DNA of 64,000 nucleotides from Helichrysum umbraculigerum (taxonomy: Eukaryota > Streptophyta > Magnoliopsida > Asterales > Asteraceae). The notes under the pieces were generated by a model, which saw only the letters and a list, made by a program, of their open reading frames with translations, was not told where the DNA came from and searched no databases. Position 1 is the first letter of the stretch; the number at the start of each line of letters is the position of its first letter. Position numbers and translations under genes: made by a program. Positions 12,135 to 24,317 of the stretch are shown here, piece by piece. The stretch covers positions 41,929,001 to 41,993,000 of the forward strand of contig CATIUR010000001.1 of assembly GCA_949592205.1 (NCBI GenBank). Reading direction: 5' to 3'.

Positions 12135-12226
12135 CCGTATACGGCCTTGCACACCATATACGGCCCTTCATAGACCGTATACGGCCCTCTACACACCGTA
12201 TACGGCCCTATGAAGGCCGTATACGG
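12135..12226 (+). promoter_or_regulatory. Five palindromes at about 21-bp spacing upstream of the TATA box
   Basis: CCGTATACGG (one copy is CCATATACGG) starts at 12,135, 12,154, 12,175, 12,196 and 12,217, with spacings of 19, 21, 21 and 21 bp. The array ends about 90 bp before the TATA box at 12,315. Near-constant two-turn spacing places the sites on one face of the helix. Function is inferred. Confidence 0.65.
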
Positions 12227-14069
12227 CCCCTGCACCCCCATATGCTGCCCGTTTATGCTTCGTTTGCTTGTACGTGCGTGCTTCGCGAGTTGTACGGCTG
12301 ATTTCAAGCTTTGCCTATAAATAGGAGGCCACCCCTCCATCATTCCACACACTTCAACATTCCATTCATTTCTCCATTTCCACTTTCTCTCTCACACACT
12401 CTCTCTCTCTCTCTAAAACTCTCTTTCTTTCTTTCTCTCTCTAGAAATTAGGGTTAGGTCTAGTTAGTTCTCAGTTAATATTTAACTGAAACTAATGGAG
12501 GGATTACTTTTGTAATAGCGGAGGGAATAGTTCAAGGGCTTTTATTGTAATATTGTCAAGGATATTGCGGAAGTTCTGCTTGTACTCTCTCTCTAAACGC
12601 TTATTCAATCTACGCTTTATTAACGGTTACTTCTTTCCTTATCTGTTATAATGATAATTGCTATTGTTATTATGCTAGATTTAGGACCTGTTATTATGCG
12701 TAGTGAGTAGTTTCCTTGTGTGTTTGTTATGATGTAGTTAGTTTATATATGTGTGGGGTGATGCTGCTTTAAACATATAATTGGATAACATTATAAAATA
12801 ACGGAGGTAACGTTATACGGCTTTCATTTGTATAGCGCCGGAATCATCACTTATGTGTGTAGTACGGAACGTGGAAGCTATGAAAGTCGTGGGCACAATC
12901 CGTTGTGGAAATAATGTTTCCAGTTATATTATATAAATGAAAACCGGTGATCTATTAATCTTGTATTTATGAATTTATAAACCAAATCGCCTTTCCTCCA
13001 ATTAAACGTGGTTAGAACCTTTATGACAAGGAGTCGCGAACCTTGTTCAAACGGTCACTACCTATCTGTGTTTTCTAAAACTATAAACATGGTCTGAATT
13101 GCGTAGCTGTGGAAATACTGTTTAAAACCTTTCGTATAGTACACCGTGAATCAATCAGGGATTTATTGGGAAATAGTGAGGGCTGGTTTATATCATAGAT
13201 GGTTGGGCTTTAATACAAACTTAGTTTAAATTAGTCTAGAGTGACCATAAAGTATGTGACCCCGAAAGACCACGATAAACGGCACTGTACTTCGTGTAAC
13301 GTTGGAAACACTTTTAGTGGAGTAAAAATACGTAGGAGCTAAGGAAATGTCGGTGGTTGAAGACTGTGTCACATCCTGGTCTGACTTCAGAGCTGTGGAA
13401 ATGTTTGATCGCACTGTACACCGTTAGTACACCTAAAGATCTGGAACACTGTGGAAATGCTTAATTGCACTATACACCGTTAGTACATCTCGGGTCTGGA
13501 AAACTGTGGAAATGCATAATCTCATGGTACACCGTGATGAAAGCTCTAGACTACAATATAACCATTAATATAAAGTTAATAGTCACCAAACCAAGTCTTA
13601 ATCTTAAATGCCTTATCTGACTTCGTTGTCCCCGTAGTGTTAAGAAAGGTCGGAACTTTAGTGGGTATGTTACTCTATCTCATGCACCCAGGAACTAATA
13701 TTCCAAGAAGGGTCGTTACTCCGTCACTGGATAACGTTGAAGAGTTGAGCATCCTCCTCCGATCAGACTCAATTTGGCCTAGTACTCAGTGACATATTGA
13801 TTGGTTTCCCCAATCAGTAGGGTACTAGTGTTTACATTACGAACAATTAAGCTCAGATAAGACACAAACCTTTAAAAGACATTTTCATATCAAAACCCTA
13901 GCATCACCCCCGCATAAGCTAACGAAGTCATAACAAACACATCTCCTCCATACTGATCTCATCCCTATTTCTATTTTTCACTTATTTACTTTTTATTTAA
14001 TTGCTTTAAATTACGGACCTAAGTAACAAAAACCCACTCAAACTCTGTTTTAAAAATCCCATCACGAAA

Positions 14070-16160
14070 TGTAACATCCTTAAAATGGGCCTAGTTGAAA
14101 TACGGTATTTCCCTTAATTTAACTGTTATTTAAATTGTATTTTAAATACTTGGTGTATTTTGATAGCTAAATTAATAGGTCAATTGGTCAATTGGCTTAT
14201 TGTGATAAATGAATTAGTACATGTTTTAAATTTATTTAGTTGACGGTATATTAAAAACTTATTTCTCGCAAATGGTTTTTAGGTTCCAGACAATAGATTT
14301 AGGACGGGTATAATTTATACCCAAAATGGGCTGAGTCATTAGATGTGTCGACATCTGGAGACTCCATTTTGCCACCACTTCACTTCATTTCTCAAACACT
14401 CACATTCACCTTCAATGATTTCTTGATTTCTCAAACTCTTCAACAAATTACAATCTGATTTCTTCAAATTAGAAGGCTGTGATTTTGGATTCCCATCTTG
14501 CATTCATCTTTTTGAATCACCATCTTCATCAATTGTAAGTGAAAATACCCATTTTCATGCTTATTCTTAAATTGGTTAAATTAGGTTGAATTGATGACGA
14601 ATTTGAGTTTAACTATGGTTGAATGTGTTTGTGTACAGATTACAAACTAATTTCATGTCCATTTAAGATGAATCTATTATGTGTTCATATATGAAATTGA
14701 AGAAATTGGGTTTTATTGGAAATTAGATTGAACACTTGATGCATGTATGAATCTGGTGTTAGATGTTGTTATTAGTTGTTGTTATATGTTTACACATGTT
14801 TGTAGAGGTCATTTACATGTCAAAAAATCGAGTATTACATCTGCACTTGATAATTTGGATTTTTGGTTCGAGCTGAAACTAGTTGCAGGTCTGAACCATT
14901 GTTGAAAAACACTGGAACGCGATCCCGAAACCCTTACCCAGATCGCGTTGCTATGTGTATTTTGATCCCTGGATGATTTTGTACGTATGAACGCGATCCA
15001 GTCCCTATCATACGGATCGCGTTAGATAGTGTTAAATTGGGTCAAACGGATTTTGTTCCTTGGAACGTGATCCAGCTACTTGTCCCGGATCGCGTTTGCA
15101 AGTGTATTTTGGCAACAGAATATTTTGGTGTTAAGGAACGCGATCCAGCCACACCCTACCCGGATCGCGTTTGTCAGTTTTACTTTGACGAATTTGACAA
15201 CTTGTGACTTGTGTGATTATGTTATTTAACGAGTATTGAAAGTATAGTATGAGCATTATACGGCATTGTTTATGTGAATGTTATACTATAAATTCTAAAC
15301 ATTAGAGTCTAACTCGGGTTTTGATCGTGTTCTCAGATAACCAGAAGACTCAATAAGATAAGATCTTTGAGTGGAGACTGCAGTCGACAAGGGTGAGTGG
15401 ATCTTGGACTTCAGTCTAATTTGGTTGTAACAATATGGTTACAACGGGTAAATGTGAATTTACTGTTTCATTGTTAAGTTAATATTTTGCCATGATGGTT
15501 ATATTTAGCTTAATAATTGGTGTCCTTGATTGCCTTGATGGTTGTGGACTATATGAATGTCGGGGGTCAACGTGTGTTGGGTTTGTGTACTATTACTCTG
15601 GACATCATAAGTGCTTTGTACATGTGTTGTTCACTGAAATTACGTTGTAAGTAGTAATAGTACCAAGCTATCGGTTTAGCCACTGATTTGGCCTTCAGTT
15701 GGTTTTAAGTGTTACTTGGGGAACCACCGCGGCATGAGGGTACTCCAAGGACCACCTATCCTTCATGATTAACTGTTGCTATGCTTTGCTGTATTCATTT
15801 GTTAAGCTAAGTTAGGTGATAGTTTGAGATTTATTCACTTAGCTTCGTGCTAACCCCTCATTACTTCTTGCAGGTTTACTTTGGTATGTGGGTGGGCAAG
15901 AAGTACTATAGGAATGGAATGTTTGACAAGCTCACTCTGTTTTGTTAATTTGGTTAATGTTATGACATTATGATGTGAATTTCTATAACACTAAACGTAT
16001 CGTATGTAACGTCTAGGATAATCTAGTTTAAAGTTTGTATGTATTTGGATTGCCATTTTGAAATGTAAATATGCAATCCAATGGTTTGTATTTAAATCTT
16101 ACGCTTCTTTTTAAAAAAAAATAAAAAATTTATCCTTGTATTTTAGAGAAGGGTGTTATA
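14070..16160 (+). repeat. 5' LTR of the chromovirus
   Basis: This LTR has ends TGTAACATCC and GGGTGTTATA. A TATA-like GGGTATAATTTATACCC palindrome lies at about 14,308-14,324. Four stem-loop units at 73-74-bp spacing lie at 14,916-15,171. The copy at 21,008-23,103 is nearly identical. Confidence 0.9.
14916..15171 (+). promoter_or_regulatory. Four stem-loop units, 73-74-bp period
   Basis: Each unit is AACGCGATCC, a 13-17-base loop, then GGATCGCGTT. The left arms start at 14,916, 14,990, 15,064 and 15,137. Between stems the sequence is not obviously repeated. The 3' LTR has the same array at 21,854-22,109. Small arm mismatches in one LTR (units 1 and 3) are absent in the other. The array lies downstream of the candidate TATA box, so it may be transcribed. 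Confidence 0.65.
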
Positions 16161-16163
16161 AGT

Positions 16164-16175
16164 TGGTATCAGAGC
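16164..16175 (+). other. Primer-binding site
   Basis: TGGTATCAGAGC, matching the initiator tRNA-Met 3' end used by many plant LTR elements, starts three bases after the LTR ends at 16,160. Confidence 0.9.
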
Positions 16176-16336
16176 AAGGGTTTGGGTGAATTGAACATGG
16201 GTTAATTGTTCAATCCCAAATCTATTTGTGTTAGTCAAACATTCCAGAGAAGGGGATTGAGCTAGTGAATATGATTTGGTTAGTATTGCTAGGTACTAAC
16301 AAATAACGGGTTATGAAATGTGTTGTGATACAGGAT

Positions 16337-19300
16337 ATGGCAGAAAATAACGCTCCGACCAGTACCCCGATCAATGCTTCTGGGGCGAGATACTCTCCTC
16401 CAGAAATTCAGTCTCAAAGCCAAGGTCCGACTAATACTACACTCCCTGCAAGTGAATTGAGCCGTGATGAGTACACTTTGTATTTAGAGGATGAGTTAAA
16501 CAAATATAAGGAATTATATGAGCAACAAGCTAGAACATCCCGGCAGATTCCAGCTGTTATTACGATTACACCTCCATTAGTGACATCACAGTTTTCTATG
16601 CCACCGCCTACTTACTACTAGACATCAGCTCCTATTTCTTCTTCAGGACCTTCGGGATTTCAGTTTCCGGTATTTCCTCCTCCATCTCAGCGAAAACTAT
16701 GTTCATTTAAAACCTTTAAGTCTAGTGGACCTTCAGATTTCTTTGGGAGTACAAATCCTTCTGTGACCATGGATTGGTTAAGGGATGTCGAAAGAAAATT
16801 TGAGGTTTGCAGATGTGAGGATGAGATCAAGGTAACTTATGCAGTGCAACTTTTAAAGGGTCCGGCAATGGGATGGTGGGATTCTATCACATCTCATTTA
16901 ACACCTCAGCAAAAAGCTTCCATTACATGGTCCGATTTCCATAACGCGGTTTGTAAGAAGTATTGCTCCGGGTATGACATGACTCGTATTAGGCGTGAAT
17001 TCTTGGATATGCAATTGACTGACAGTATGACTATAGAGGACCTTATCTCTCTGTTTACCGATAAGTTGAGATTTGTACATCAATGGGTACCGGATGAAAG
17101 GACAAAGATTGACCATTTTGTTGGAATGTTACCCCATACTTATCGGACTACTGTGAGACTTGCAGGCGATCTTAACCAAGCTTTTGATTTGGCCCGTTCT
17201 GTGGACGGTGATATTAGAGCTCATGATTTGGAAATTAAAGACAAGTCCCCAATGAAACCCAAAGGTGAATCTACGTCAGGTCAGGGGAAGAAGAAATGGC
17301 AAGGTAATAATAATAACCGTAAACCGAATGTTGTTGGTGGTTTAGTGGATAGATCAAATTGGTGCCAAAATTGCAAGTCTAGGCACACGGGACATTGTAC
17401 ACCTCAGACTGCTAGGTGTATTAAGTGTGGTCAGTTCGGTCATGACATCAAGGATTGTCCTTTTTCTAAGCCAGTGTGTTGGAATTGTCGCAAGGAAGGG
17501 CATCGTTCGAGTGCGTGTCCAGAGGCAGGGAAGCAAAAATCGGGAACGGTCGGAGGGTCATCGTCATCTTCTGGCCAGAAAAGAAAGAATCCTCCAGCTC
17601 CAACTGGTCGGGCTTTTCGAATGACCGTGGATGAAGCTGTTGTAGCCGAGGACGTCATCACTGGTACTTTTCTTATTAATTCAGTACCGGCATGCGCCTT
17701 ATTTGATTCAGGGGCAAATTGTTCCTTTATGTCCTTGGAATTCTGTGATAGACTTAAATTGACGCCTACATGTATTTCACAACCAATTGAGGTTGAGGTA
17801 GCGGATGGAAAGTTAGTTTCAATTACCACATCGGTGACAGGAGCTAGTATTTTGATTGAGGGTCATAGTTTCCCTGTTTCTTTTCTATTGATGCCTATTC
17901 ATGGATTTGATGTTGTGTTAGGTATGGATTGGTTGAGTCGTAATAAAGCCAATATAGATTGTCATAAGAAGCTGATAAAAATCCCAATCTCAGACGAGTC
18001 ATATGTCGTGGCTCGAGGGGAAAGGGAGAGGGGTAGTATACCTTTGATCTCTATGATGAAAGCTAGAAAATCTCTAGCTAAAGGGTGTGATTCTTATTTA
18101 GCCTATGTTGTCGATGCTAAGCTAGAAAAGAAAGCCATTAGTAATGTCCGAGTTGTTTCTGAGTATTCGGATGTTTTCCCTGATGAATTGCCTGGTTTAC
18201 CTCCGGTTAGAGAAGTAGAATATAAAATTGAGTTAATTCCTGGTTCTACTCCAGTAGCTAAGGCACCTTATAGATTAGCTCCCTCCGAAATTCGTGAAAT
18301 GATGAATCAAATTCAGGAATTATTAGATAAGGGTTTTGTTAGACCCAGTTCTTCTCCTTGGGGTGCTCCTGTGTTATTTGTTAAAAAGAAGGATGGCACT
18401 TTTCGTATGTGTATTGATTATAGAGAGTTGAATAAGAGGACCGTAAAGAATAAGTATCCTTTGCCCCGAATAGATGAATTGTTTGATCAATTACAAGGAT
18501 CTTCATTTTTCTCTAAGATAGACTTGAGATCGGGTTATCACCAAGTTCGGGTTTGTGGGGAGGATATCCCTAAAACAGCTTTTCGCACTCGCTATGGTCA
18601 TTATGAATTTCTTGTTATGCCTTTTGGGTTGACTAACGCTCCAGCAATTTTCATGGATTTGATGAATAGGGTTTGTAGACCTTTTCTCGATAAATTTGTC
18701 ATTGTATTTATTGATGATATATTAGTTTATTCTAAATCTGAATCCGATCATGAAGTACATTTGCGTTTAGTTCTTGACACCTTGAGAAAGGAGAAATTGT
18801 ATGCTAAGTTTACGAAATGTGAATTTTGGCTTCGTGAAGTTCAGTTTTTGGGGCACATCATTTGTGAAGATGGGGTTAAAGTGGATCCATCTAAAATTGA
18901 GGCTGTCATGAATTGGCAATCACCTAAATCTCCGTCAGAGATCAAGAGTTTTCTGGGTTTGGCAGGCTATTACAGAAAATTTATTAAAGATTTCTCCAAG
19001 ATTGCAGGTTCTTTAACTAAATTAACTCGTAAGGATGTGAAATTTCTGTGGGGTGATCAACAGGAATCGGCTTTTCAGACCTTGAAACAATTGTTGTGTC
19101 AGGCTCCGATTTTAGCTTTACCTGATGGATCCGAGGATTTTATCGTATATTGTGATGCTTCACATGCGGGTTTAGGTTGTGTATTGATGCAACGAGACCG
19201 TGTTATTGCCTATGCTTCACGTCAGTTGAAACCTCATGAGATTAACTATCCTACCCATGACTTGGAACTTGCAGCTGTGGTTTTTGCCTTAAAGATTTGG

Positions 19301-20995
19301 AGACATTACCTGTATGGAACCAAATGCGTTATTTGTACGGACCACAAGAGCCTTCAGTACATGTTTACTCAAAAAGAACTTAACATGAGGCAAAGACGAT
19401 GGTTAGAGTTGATTAAGGATTATGATTGCGAGATTCGATACCATCCGGGTAAGGCAAATGTGGTGGCGGATGCGCTTAGCCGAAAGGGTAAATCTGAAAG
19501 GGTTTGTTTAATGCGTTTGGAAATCTCTTCTGACTTGATCGATAAATTGAAATTGGCTCAGATGGAGGCCCTATTGGATCATAACTTGAAATCCGAAATC
19601 ATGCTTAAAAGGAAGGATTTATTGGTAGAAGATTCTCATGGATTAAAGACATTTCAGTCTCGTGTTTGGGTCCCATTGTTTGGTGGACTTCGAGATGTGA
19701 TATTGTTGGAGGCTCATAAATCCAGACTGTCGATTCATCCCGGAAGCACCAAAATGTATCATGATTTAAAACCATTGTATTGGTGGCCTACTTTGAAGTT
19801 GGATGTCGCTCGAATGGTTGAATCTTGCCATATTTGCTCTCAAGTAAAGACCGAACATCAAAAACCCTATGGAGCTTTGAAGCAACTCGAGATTCCCGAG
19901 TGGAAATGGGAACATATTACCATGGATTTTGTGACCAAATTACCCCGAACTGTTAAGGGTAATGATATGATTTGGGTAATTGTCGATAGATTGACCAAGA
20001 GTACTCACTTTCTTGCTACTTGTGAGACGGCATCATTAAGTAAATTGGCGCAATTGTACATTAATGAAGTGGTTATTAGGCATGGGATTCCGTTGTCGAT
20101 TGTTTCAGACAGAGATTCTCGATTTGTGTCGGGTTTTTGGCAGAATTTACAGCGTGAATTGGGTTCTAGGGTCAATTTGAGTACGGCTTATCATCCTCAG
20201 ACGGATGGTCAGTCGGAACGCACCATTCAAACTTTGGAGGACATGTTACGGGCATGTGTATTAGAATTTGGTGGGTCGTGGGATTCCCATTTACCATTAG
20301 TTGAGTTTGCCTATAATAATTCTTTCCATTCTAGTATAGGCATGCCACCCTATGAAATGTTGTATGGTCGTAGGTGTAGGACACCCACTTGTTGGTTAGA
20401 GGCAGGTGAAAAGCAGTTTGCGGGTCCTGACATAGTTCAAATTACAGCCGATAAGGTAGCTATAGCCCGAGATAGATTAAAAGCTGCCCGTGATAGACAG
20501 AAACAGTATGCTGACCTACGTTATCGACCAGTTTCGTTTGTAGAAGGTGAGTTGGTTTATTTGAAAGTTTCACCTTGGAAGGGTGTTATCAGGTTTGGGA
20601 AACGTGGTAAACTAGCTCCTAGATACATCGGACCGTTTAAAATTCGACATGTTGTCAATGATCAAACGGTGTCATTAGATCTTCCTCCTGAATTGTCGGG
20701 TATTCATGATACTTTCAATGTGTGCTATTTAAGAAAATGCAATGTGGAGGACCAATCCCAAGTTCTTCCATTGCAAGATTTGCGTGTTGACTTAAGCCAA
20801 AGACTTGTAGAAGAACCCGTAGAGCTTTTGGACCGTAAGGCGACTAAACTTCGAAAGAAGGAAATCCCTATGGTATTGGTTAAGTGGAATCATAGTTTGG
20901 GTCCGAATCTTACTTGGGAGACCGAGTCTAGCATGAGGACGCGCTATCCCAATCTTTTTGAGCGTGGCGAGATTTCGGGGACGAAATCTTCTTAA
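16337..20995 (+). CDS. Chromovirus gag-pol polyprotein, one in-frame amber
   Basis: A single frame starts at the Met at 16,337 (an upstream in-frame Met is at 16,313) and is broken once by TAG at 16,619-16,621. The long uninterrupted part from 16,763 encodes 1410 aa. Domains in order, numbered from 16,763: gag; zinc knuckles CIKCGQFGHDIKDC (about 219) and CWNCRKEGHRSSAC (about 239); protease LFDSGA (about 313); reverse transcriptase with the FIDDIL catalytic motif (about 649); RNase H YCDASHAG (about 796); integrase zinc finger (about 985-1025) and core with D about 1055, D about 1116, E about 1152; and a C-terminal chromodomain-like segment (about 1350-1408, VLVKWNHSLGPNLTWETE). The chromodomain and tRNA-Met primer site support the Tekay/Del lineage. 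All catalytic motifs look intact; only the amber argues against activity. Translation depends on the host. Confidence 0.9.
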
Positions 20996-21007
20996 GGAGG
21001 GAAGAAT
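20996..21007 (+). other. Polypurine tract of the chromovirus
   Basis: GGAGGGAAGAAT lies directly between the gag-pol stop codon and the 3' LTR. It is the expected start site for plus-strand DNA synthesis. Confidence 0.75.
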
Positions 21008-23103
21008 TGTAACATCCTCAAAATGGGCCTAGTTGAAATACGGTATTTCCCTTAATTTAACTGTTATTTAAATTGTATTTTAAATACTTGGTGTATTTTG
21101 ATAGCTAAATTAATAGGTCAATTGGTCAATTGGCTTATTGTGATAAATGAATTAGTACATGTTTTAAATTTATTTAGTTGACGGTATATTAAAAACTTAT
21201 TTCTCGCAAATGGTTTTTAGGTTCCAAACAATAGATTTAGGACGGGTATAATTTATACCCAAAATGGGCTGAGTCATTAGATGTGTCGACATCTGGAGAC
21301 TCCATTTTGCCACCACTTCACTTCATTTCTCAAACACTCACATTCACCTTCAATGATTTCTTGATTTCTCAAACTCTTCAACAAATTACAATCTGATTTC
21401 TTCAAATTAGAAGGCTGTGATTTTGGATTCCCATCTTGCATTCATCTTTTTGAATCACCATCTTCATCAATTGTAAGTGAAAATACCCATTTTCATGCTT
21501 ATTCTTAAATTGGTTAAATTAGGTTGAATTGATGACGAATTTGAGTTAAACTATGGTTGAATGTGTTTGTGTACAGATTACAAACTAATTTCATGTCCAT
21601 TTAAGATGAATCTATTATGTTTTCATATATGAAATTGAAGAAATTGGGTTTTATTGGAAATTAGATTGAACACCTGATGCATGTATGAATCTGGTGTTAG
21701 ATGTTGTTATTAGTTGTTGTTATATGTTTACACATGTTTGTAGAGGTCATTTACATGTCAAAAAATCGAGTATTACATCTGCACTTGATAATTTGGATTT
21801 TTGGTTCGAGCTGAAACTAGTTGCAGGTCTGAACCATTGTTGAAAAACACTGGAACGCGATCCCGAAACCCTTACCCGGATCGCGTTGCTATGTGTATTT
21901 TGATCCCTGGATGATTTTGTACGTATGAACGCGATCCAGTCCCTATCATACGGATCGCGTTAGATAGTGTTAAATTGGGTCAAACGGATTTTGTTCCTTG
22001 GAACGCGATCCAGCTACTTGTCCTGGATCGCGTTTGCAAGTGTATTTTGGCAACAGAATATTTTGGTGTTAAGGAACGCGATCCAGCCACACCCTACCCG
22101 GATCGCGTTTGTCAGTTTTACTTTGACGAATTTGACAACTTGTGACTTGTGTGATTATGTTATTTAACGAGTATTGAAAGTATAGTATGAGCATTATACG
22201 GCATTGTTTATGTGAATGTTATACTATAAATTCTAAACATTAGAGTCTAACTCGGGTTTTGATCGTGTTCTCAGATAACCAGAAGACTCAATAAGATAAG
22301 ATCTTTGAGTGGAGACTGCAGTCGACAAGGGTGAGTGGATCTTGGACTTCAGTCTAATTTGGTTGTAACAATATGGTTACAACGGGTAAATGTGAATTTA
22401 CTGTTTCATTGTTAAGTTAATATTTTGCCATGATGGTTATATTTAGCTTAATAATTGGTGTCCTTGATTGCCTTGATGGTTGTGGACTATATGAATGTCG
22501 GGGGTCAACGTGTGTTGGGTTTGTGTACTATTACTCTGGACATCATAAGTGCTTTGTACATGTGTTGTTCACTGAAATTACGTTGTAAGTAGTAATAGTA
22601 CCAAGCTATCGGTTTAGCCACTGATTTGGCCTTCAGTTGGTTTTAAGTGTTACTTGGGGAACCACCGCGGCATGAGGGTACTCCAAGGACCACCGATCCT
22701 TCATGATTAACTGTTGCTATGCTTTGCTATATTCATTTGTTAAGCTAAGTTAGGTGATAGTTTGAGATTTATTCACTTAGCTTCGTGCTAACCCCTCATT
22801 ACTTCTTGCAGGTTTACTTTGGTATGTGGGTGGGCAAGAAGTACTATAGGAATGGAATGTTTGACAAGCTCACTCTGTTTTGTTAATTTGGTTAATGTTA
22901 TGACATTATGATGTGAATTTCTATAACACTAAACGTATCGTATGTAACGTCTAGGATAATCTAGTTTAAAGTTTGTATGTATTTGGATTGCCATTTTGAA
23001 ATGTAAATATGCAATCCAATGGTTTGTATTTAAATCTTACGCTTCTTTTTAAAAAAAAAAAAAAAAAAAAATTTATCCTTGTATTTTAGAGAAGGGTGTT
23101 ATA
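21008..23103 (+). repeat. 3' LTR of the chromovirus
   Basis: It matches 14,070-16,160 nearly base for base. The main length difference is an A run near 23,051-23,071. It carries the same four-unit stem-loop array (21,854-22,109). Confidence 0.92.
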
Positions 23104-23296
23104 CTAAAATAAACAACTTGTCTTGATACTCTCGTTTCACAATACGATTAGCTTGAAGAACGACCCTAGGTCATACTGCTGCTATACAGCCGTAGTAAAA
23201 CTTAGGTCCCCAGCTTTACAAATTTAAAACACTCCACTGCCGTGTCCTCCTTCCGTTGCGTTGACGACCGTGACCGATTGGGGTCGTGTCAGTCGG

Positions 23297-24317
23297 GTTT
23301 TAGAATCCGAGTCGTTGCACCGACGGCTACCGAGACGCGCGAGCGGTTGAAAGTTTTAAAAATTTATATTTGCTGGGCTCAAACTATGCAAGCTACCTAC
23401 CTTGTGGGTAAGGCGGCAAGTATAACTCGAGTGTCGTCCAAAATCGGAACGAATTGAATTGAATTGGAACTTACCAAAGATAACTTGATAATAGGATGGG
23501 TTTAAAACAAGGTAGGTATGGGTTTTGGTTTTATCTAATCTAATCTAAAGACGTAAATTAAAGTGCAGGAAAGTAAACGAGAATATAAGCAGCAGGTAGA
23601 GAGTGATTGCTGAAACTTCGACGATTAGGGTTTCGGGATGATATTATATTGATGATAGGTGATTACTCTGGTTAAGAATCTTCTAAACAGTCGGTGTAAA
23701 CACTAGGACCCTACGTCTAGGAGTAACCCTAAAGCATATGTCACTGAATCCTAGGCTATCCTGATTCTGGTCAGATGGGACTGTCTTCAGACCCACCTCA
23801 CCGTCTCTTTCGGAGACCAAGCGACCCTCTGAATGAGGTTAAGGAATAAGGCGACAGTCCACAACACTGACTTTTCTTAACACCTATGTCTATCCAATTT
23901 TAACAGAGTAATACTGGTTGTATGCTGAATAAGTTAAACTATCGGTTAAGTAGAGTTTAGGGGTTTTAAGCATCTGGGAACACAGCCAGCATCCTTGCTT
24001 TCATTTCCTAACTCATGTTTTATCTGTTTTAGTTCTAATACTTCCGTCATGGATTAGACCCTCCTTTGCCATCGGTCGTTCATCCCTAGGCATGCGTACA
24101 GTGTATAGTGACCTTATTTTCCACAGTACTCTAACCCTAGGTATATCTACGGTGTTTTAAAGACCTATTATATCTTTACACAGCTTTATAACCAGAGGTA
24201 GTTTAACGATGTACTATAGCATTTTCACGGCTAAACAAGACCTAGACCCGTGTCTGGAAGGGTTGCTTCCAGGTAATCCACGGTGAGATAGTCCACCGGC
24301 ATTTCCTTGGCTTCCAC
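23297..24317 (-). repeat. Rest of the Athila-like 5' LTR, truncated
   Basis: These 1021 bases match 1375-2395 without gaps. The match stops abruptly after CTTCCAC at 24,317, so about 1.39 kb of this LTR is missing. The next base belongs to a different, plus-strand element, which marks a deletion or recombination breakpoint. Confidence 0.9.

Larger units (their letters stand above)
14070..23103 (+). mobile_element. Ty3/gypsy chromovirus (Tekay/Del-like), complete with two LTRs
   Basis: A 9.0-kb element has LTRs of 2091 bp (14,070-16,160) and 2096 bp (21,008-23,103). It has a tRNA-Met-type primer-binding site (16,164-16,175), a gag-pol frame and a purine-rich tract before the 3' LTR. LTRs begin TGTAACATCC and end GGGTGTTATA. 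The flanking five bases CGAAA (14,065-14,069) and CTAAA (23,104-23,108) are a target duplication with one mismatch. By eye the LTRs differ at about ten sites plus an expanded A tract (about 0.5%), so the insertion is young. It lies inside an Athila-type solo LTR. Confidence 0.92.
11638..23291 (+). mobile_element. Solo LTR of the same Athila-like family, interrupted
   Basis: The LTR starts TGATGTGACACAAAAAGTC and ends GGGGTCGTGTCA, flanked by the 5-bp duplication GTCGG (11,633-11,637 and 23,292-23,296). It is split by the chromovirus at 14,070-23,103. Joined, its two parts (11,638-14,069 and 23,109-23,291) give about 2.6 kb. It is related to the LTR at 1350-3782 but in the opposite orientation, and no internal region remains, so it is a solo LTR inserted into a sibling element's LTR. 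It carries a CCGTATACGG array at 12,135-12,226, a TATA box (CTATAAATAG, 12,315-12,324) and a CT-rich leader at about 12,380-12,440. Confidence 0.85.
1350..24317 (-). mobile_element. Non-autonomous Athila-like LTR retrotransposon, itself interrupted
   Basis: This minus-strand element has a 3' LTR (1350-3782), a polypurine end (about 3783-3820), an internal region with two coding blocks (6593-8359 and 9978-11,441), a primer-binding site (11,585-11,606) and a 5' LTR split into 11,613-11,637 and 23,297-24,317. Recognisable protease, reverse transcriptase and integrase are absent, so it must rely on another element. The surviving 1021 bases of 5' LTR align without gaps to 1375-2395, with about ten differences by eye (about 1%), suggesting a fairly recent insertion. 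The 5' LTR is truncated at 24,317. The candidate duplicated target AAGAC at 1345-1349 has no surviving partner. Confidence 0.85.

Noticed and set aside
14916..15171. Regular 74-bp repeat units resembling a CRISPR array
   Set aside because: Only short palindromic arms recur, the array sits inside a plant LTR and is duplicated in the second LTR, and no cas genes exist. It is an LTR feature.
1350..24317. First reading of 1350-3782 and 11,613-14,069 as a same-orientation LTR pair
   Set aside because: Only 25 bp at 11,613 match in the same orientation. Beyond that the sequence is an opposite-orientation solo LTR with its own GTCGG duplication.
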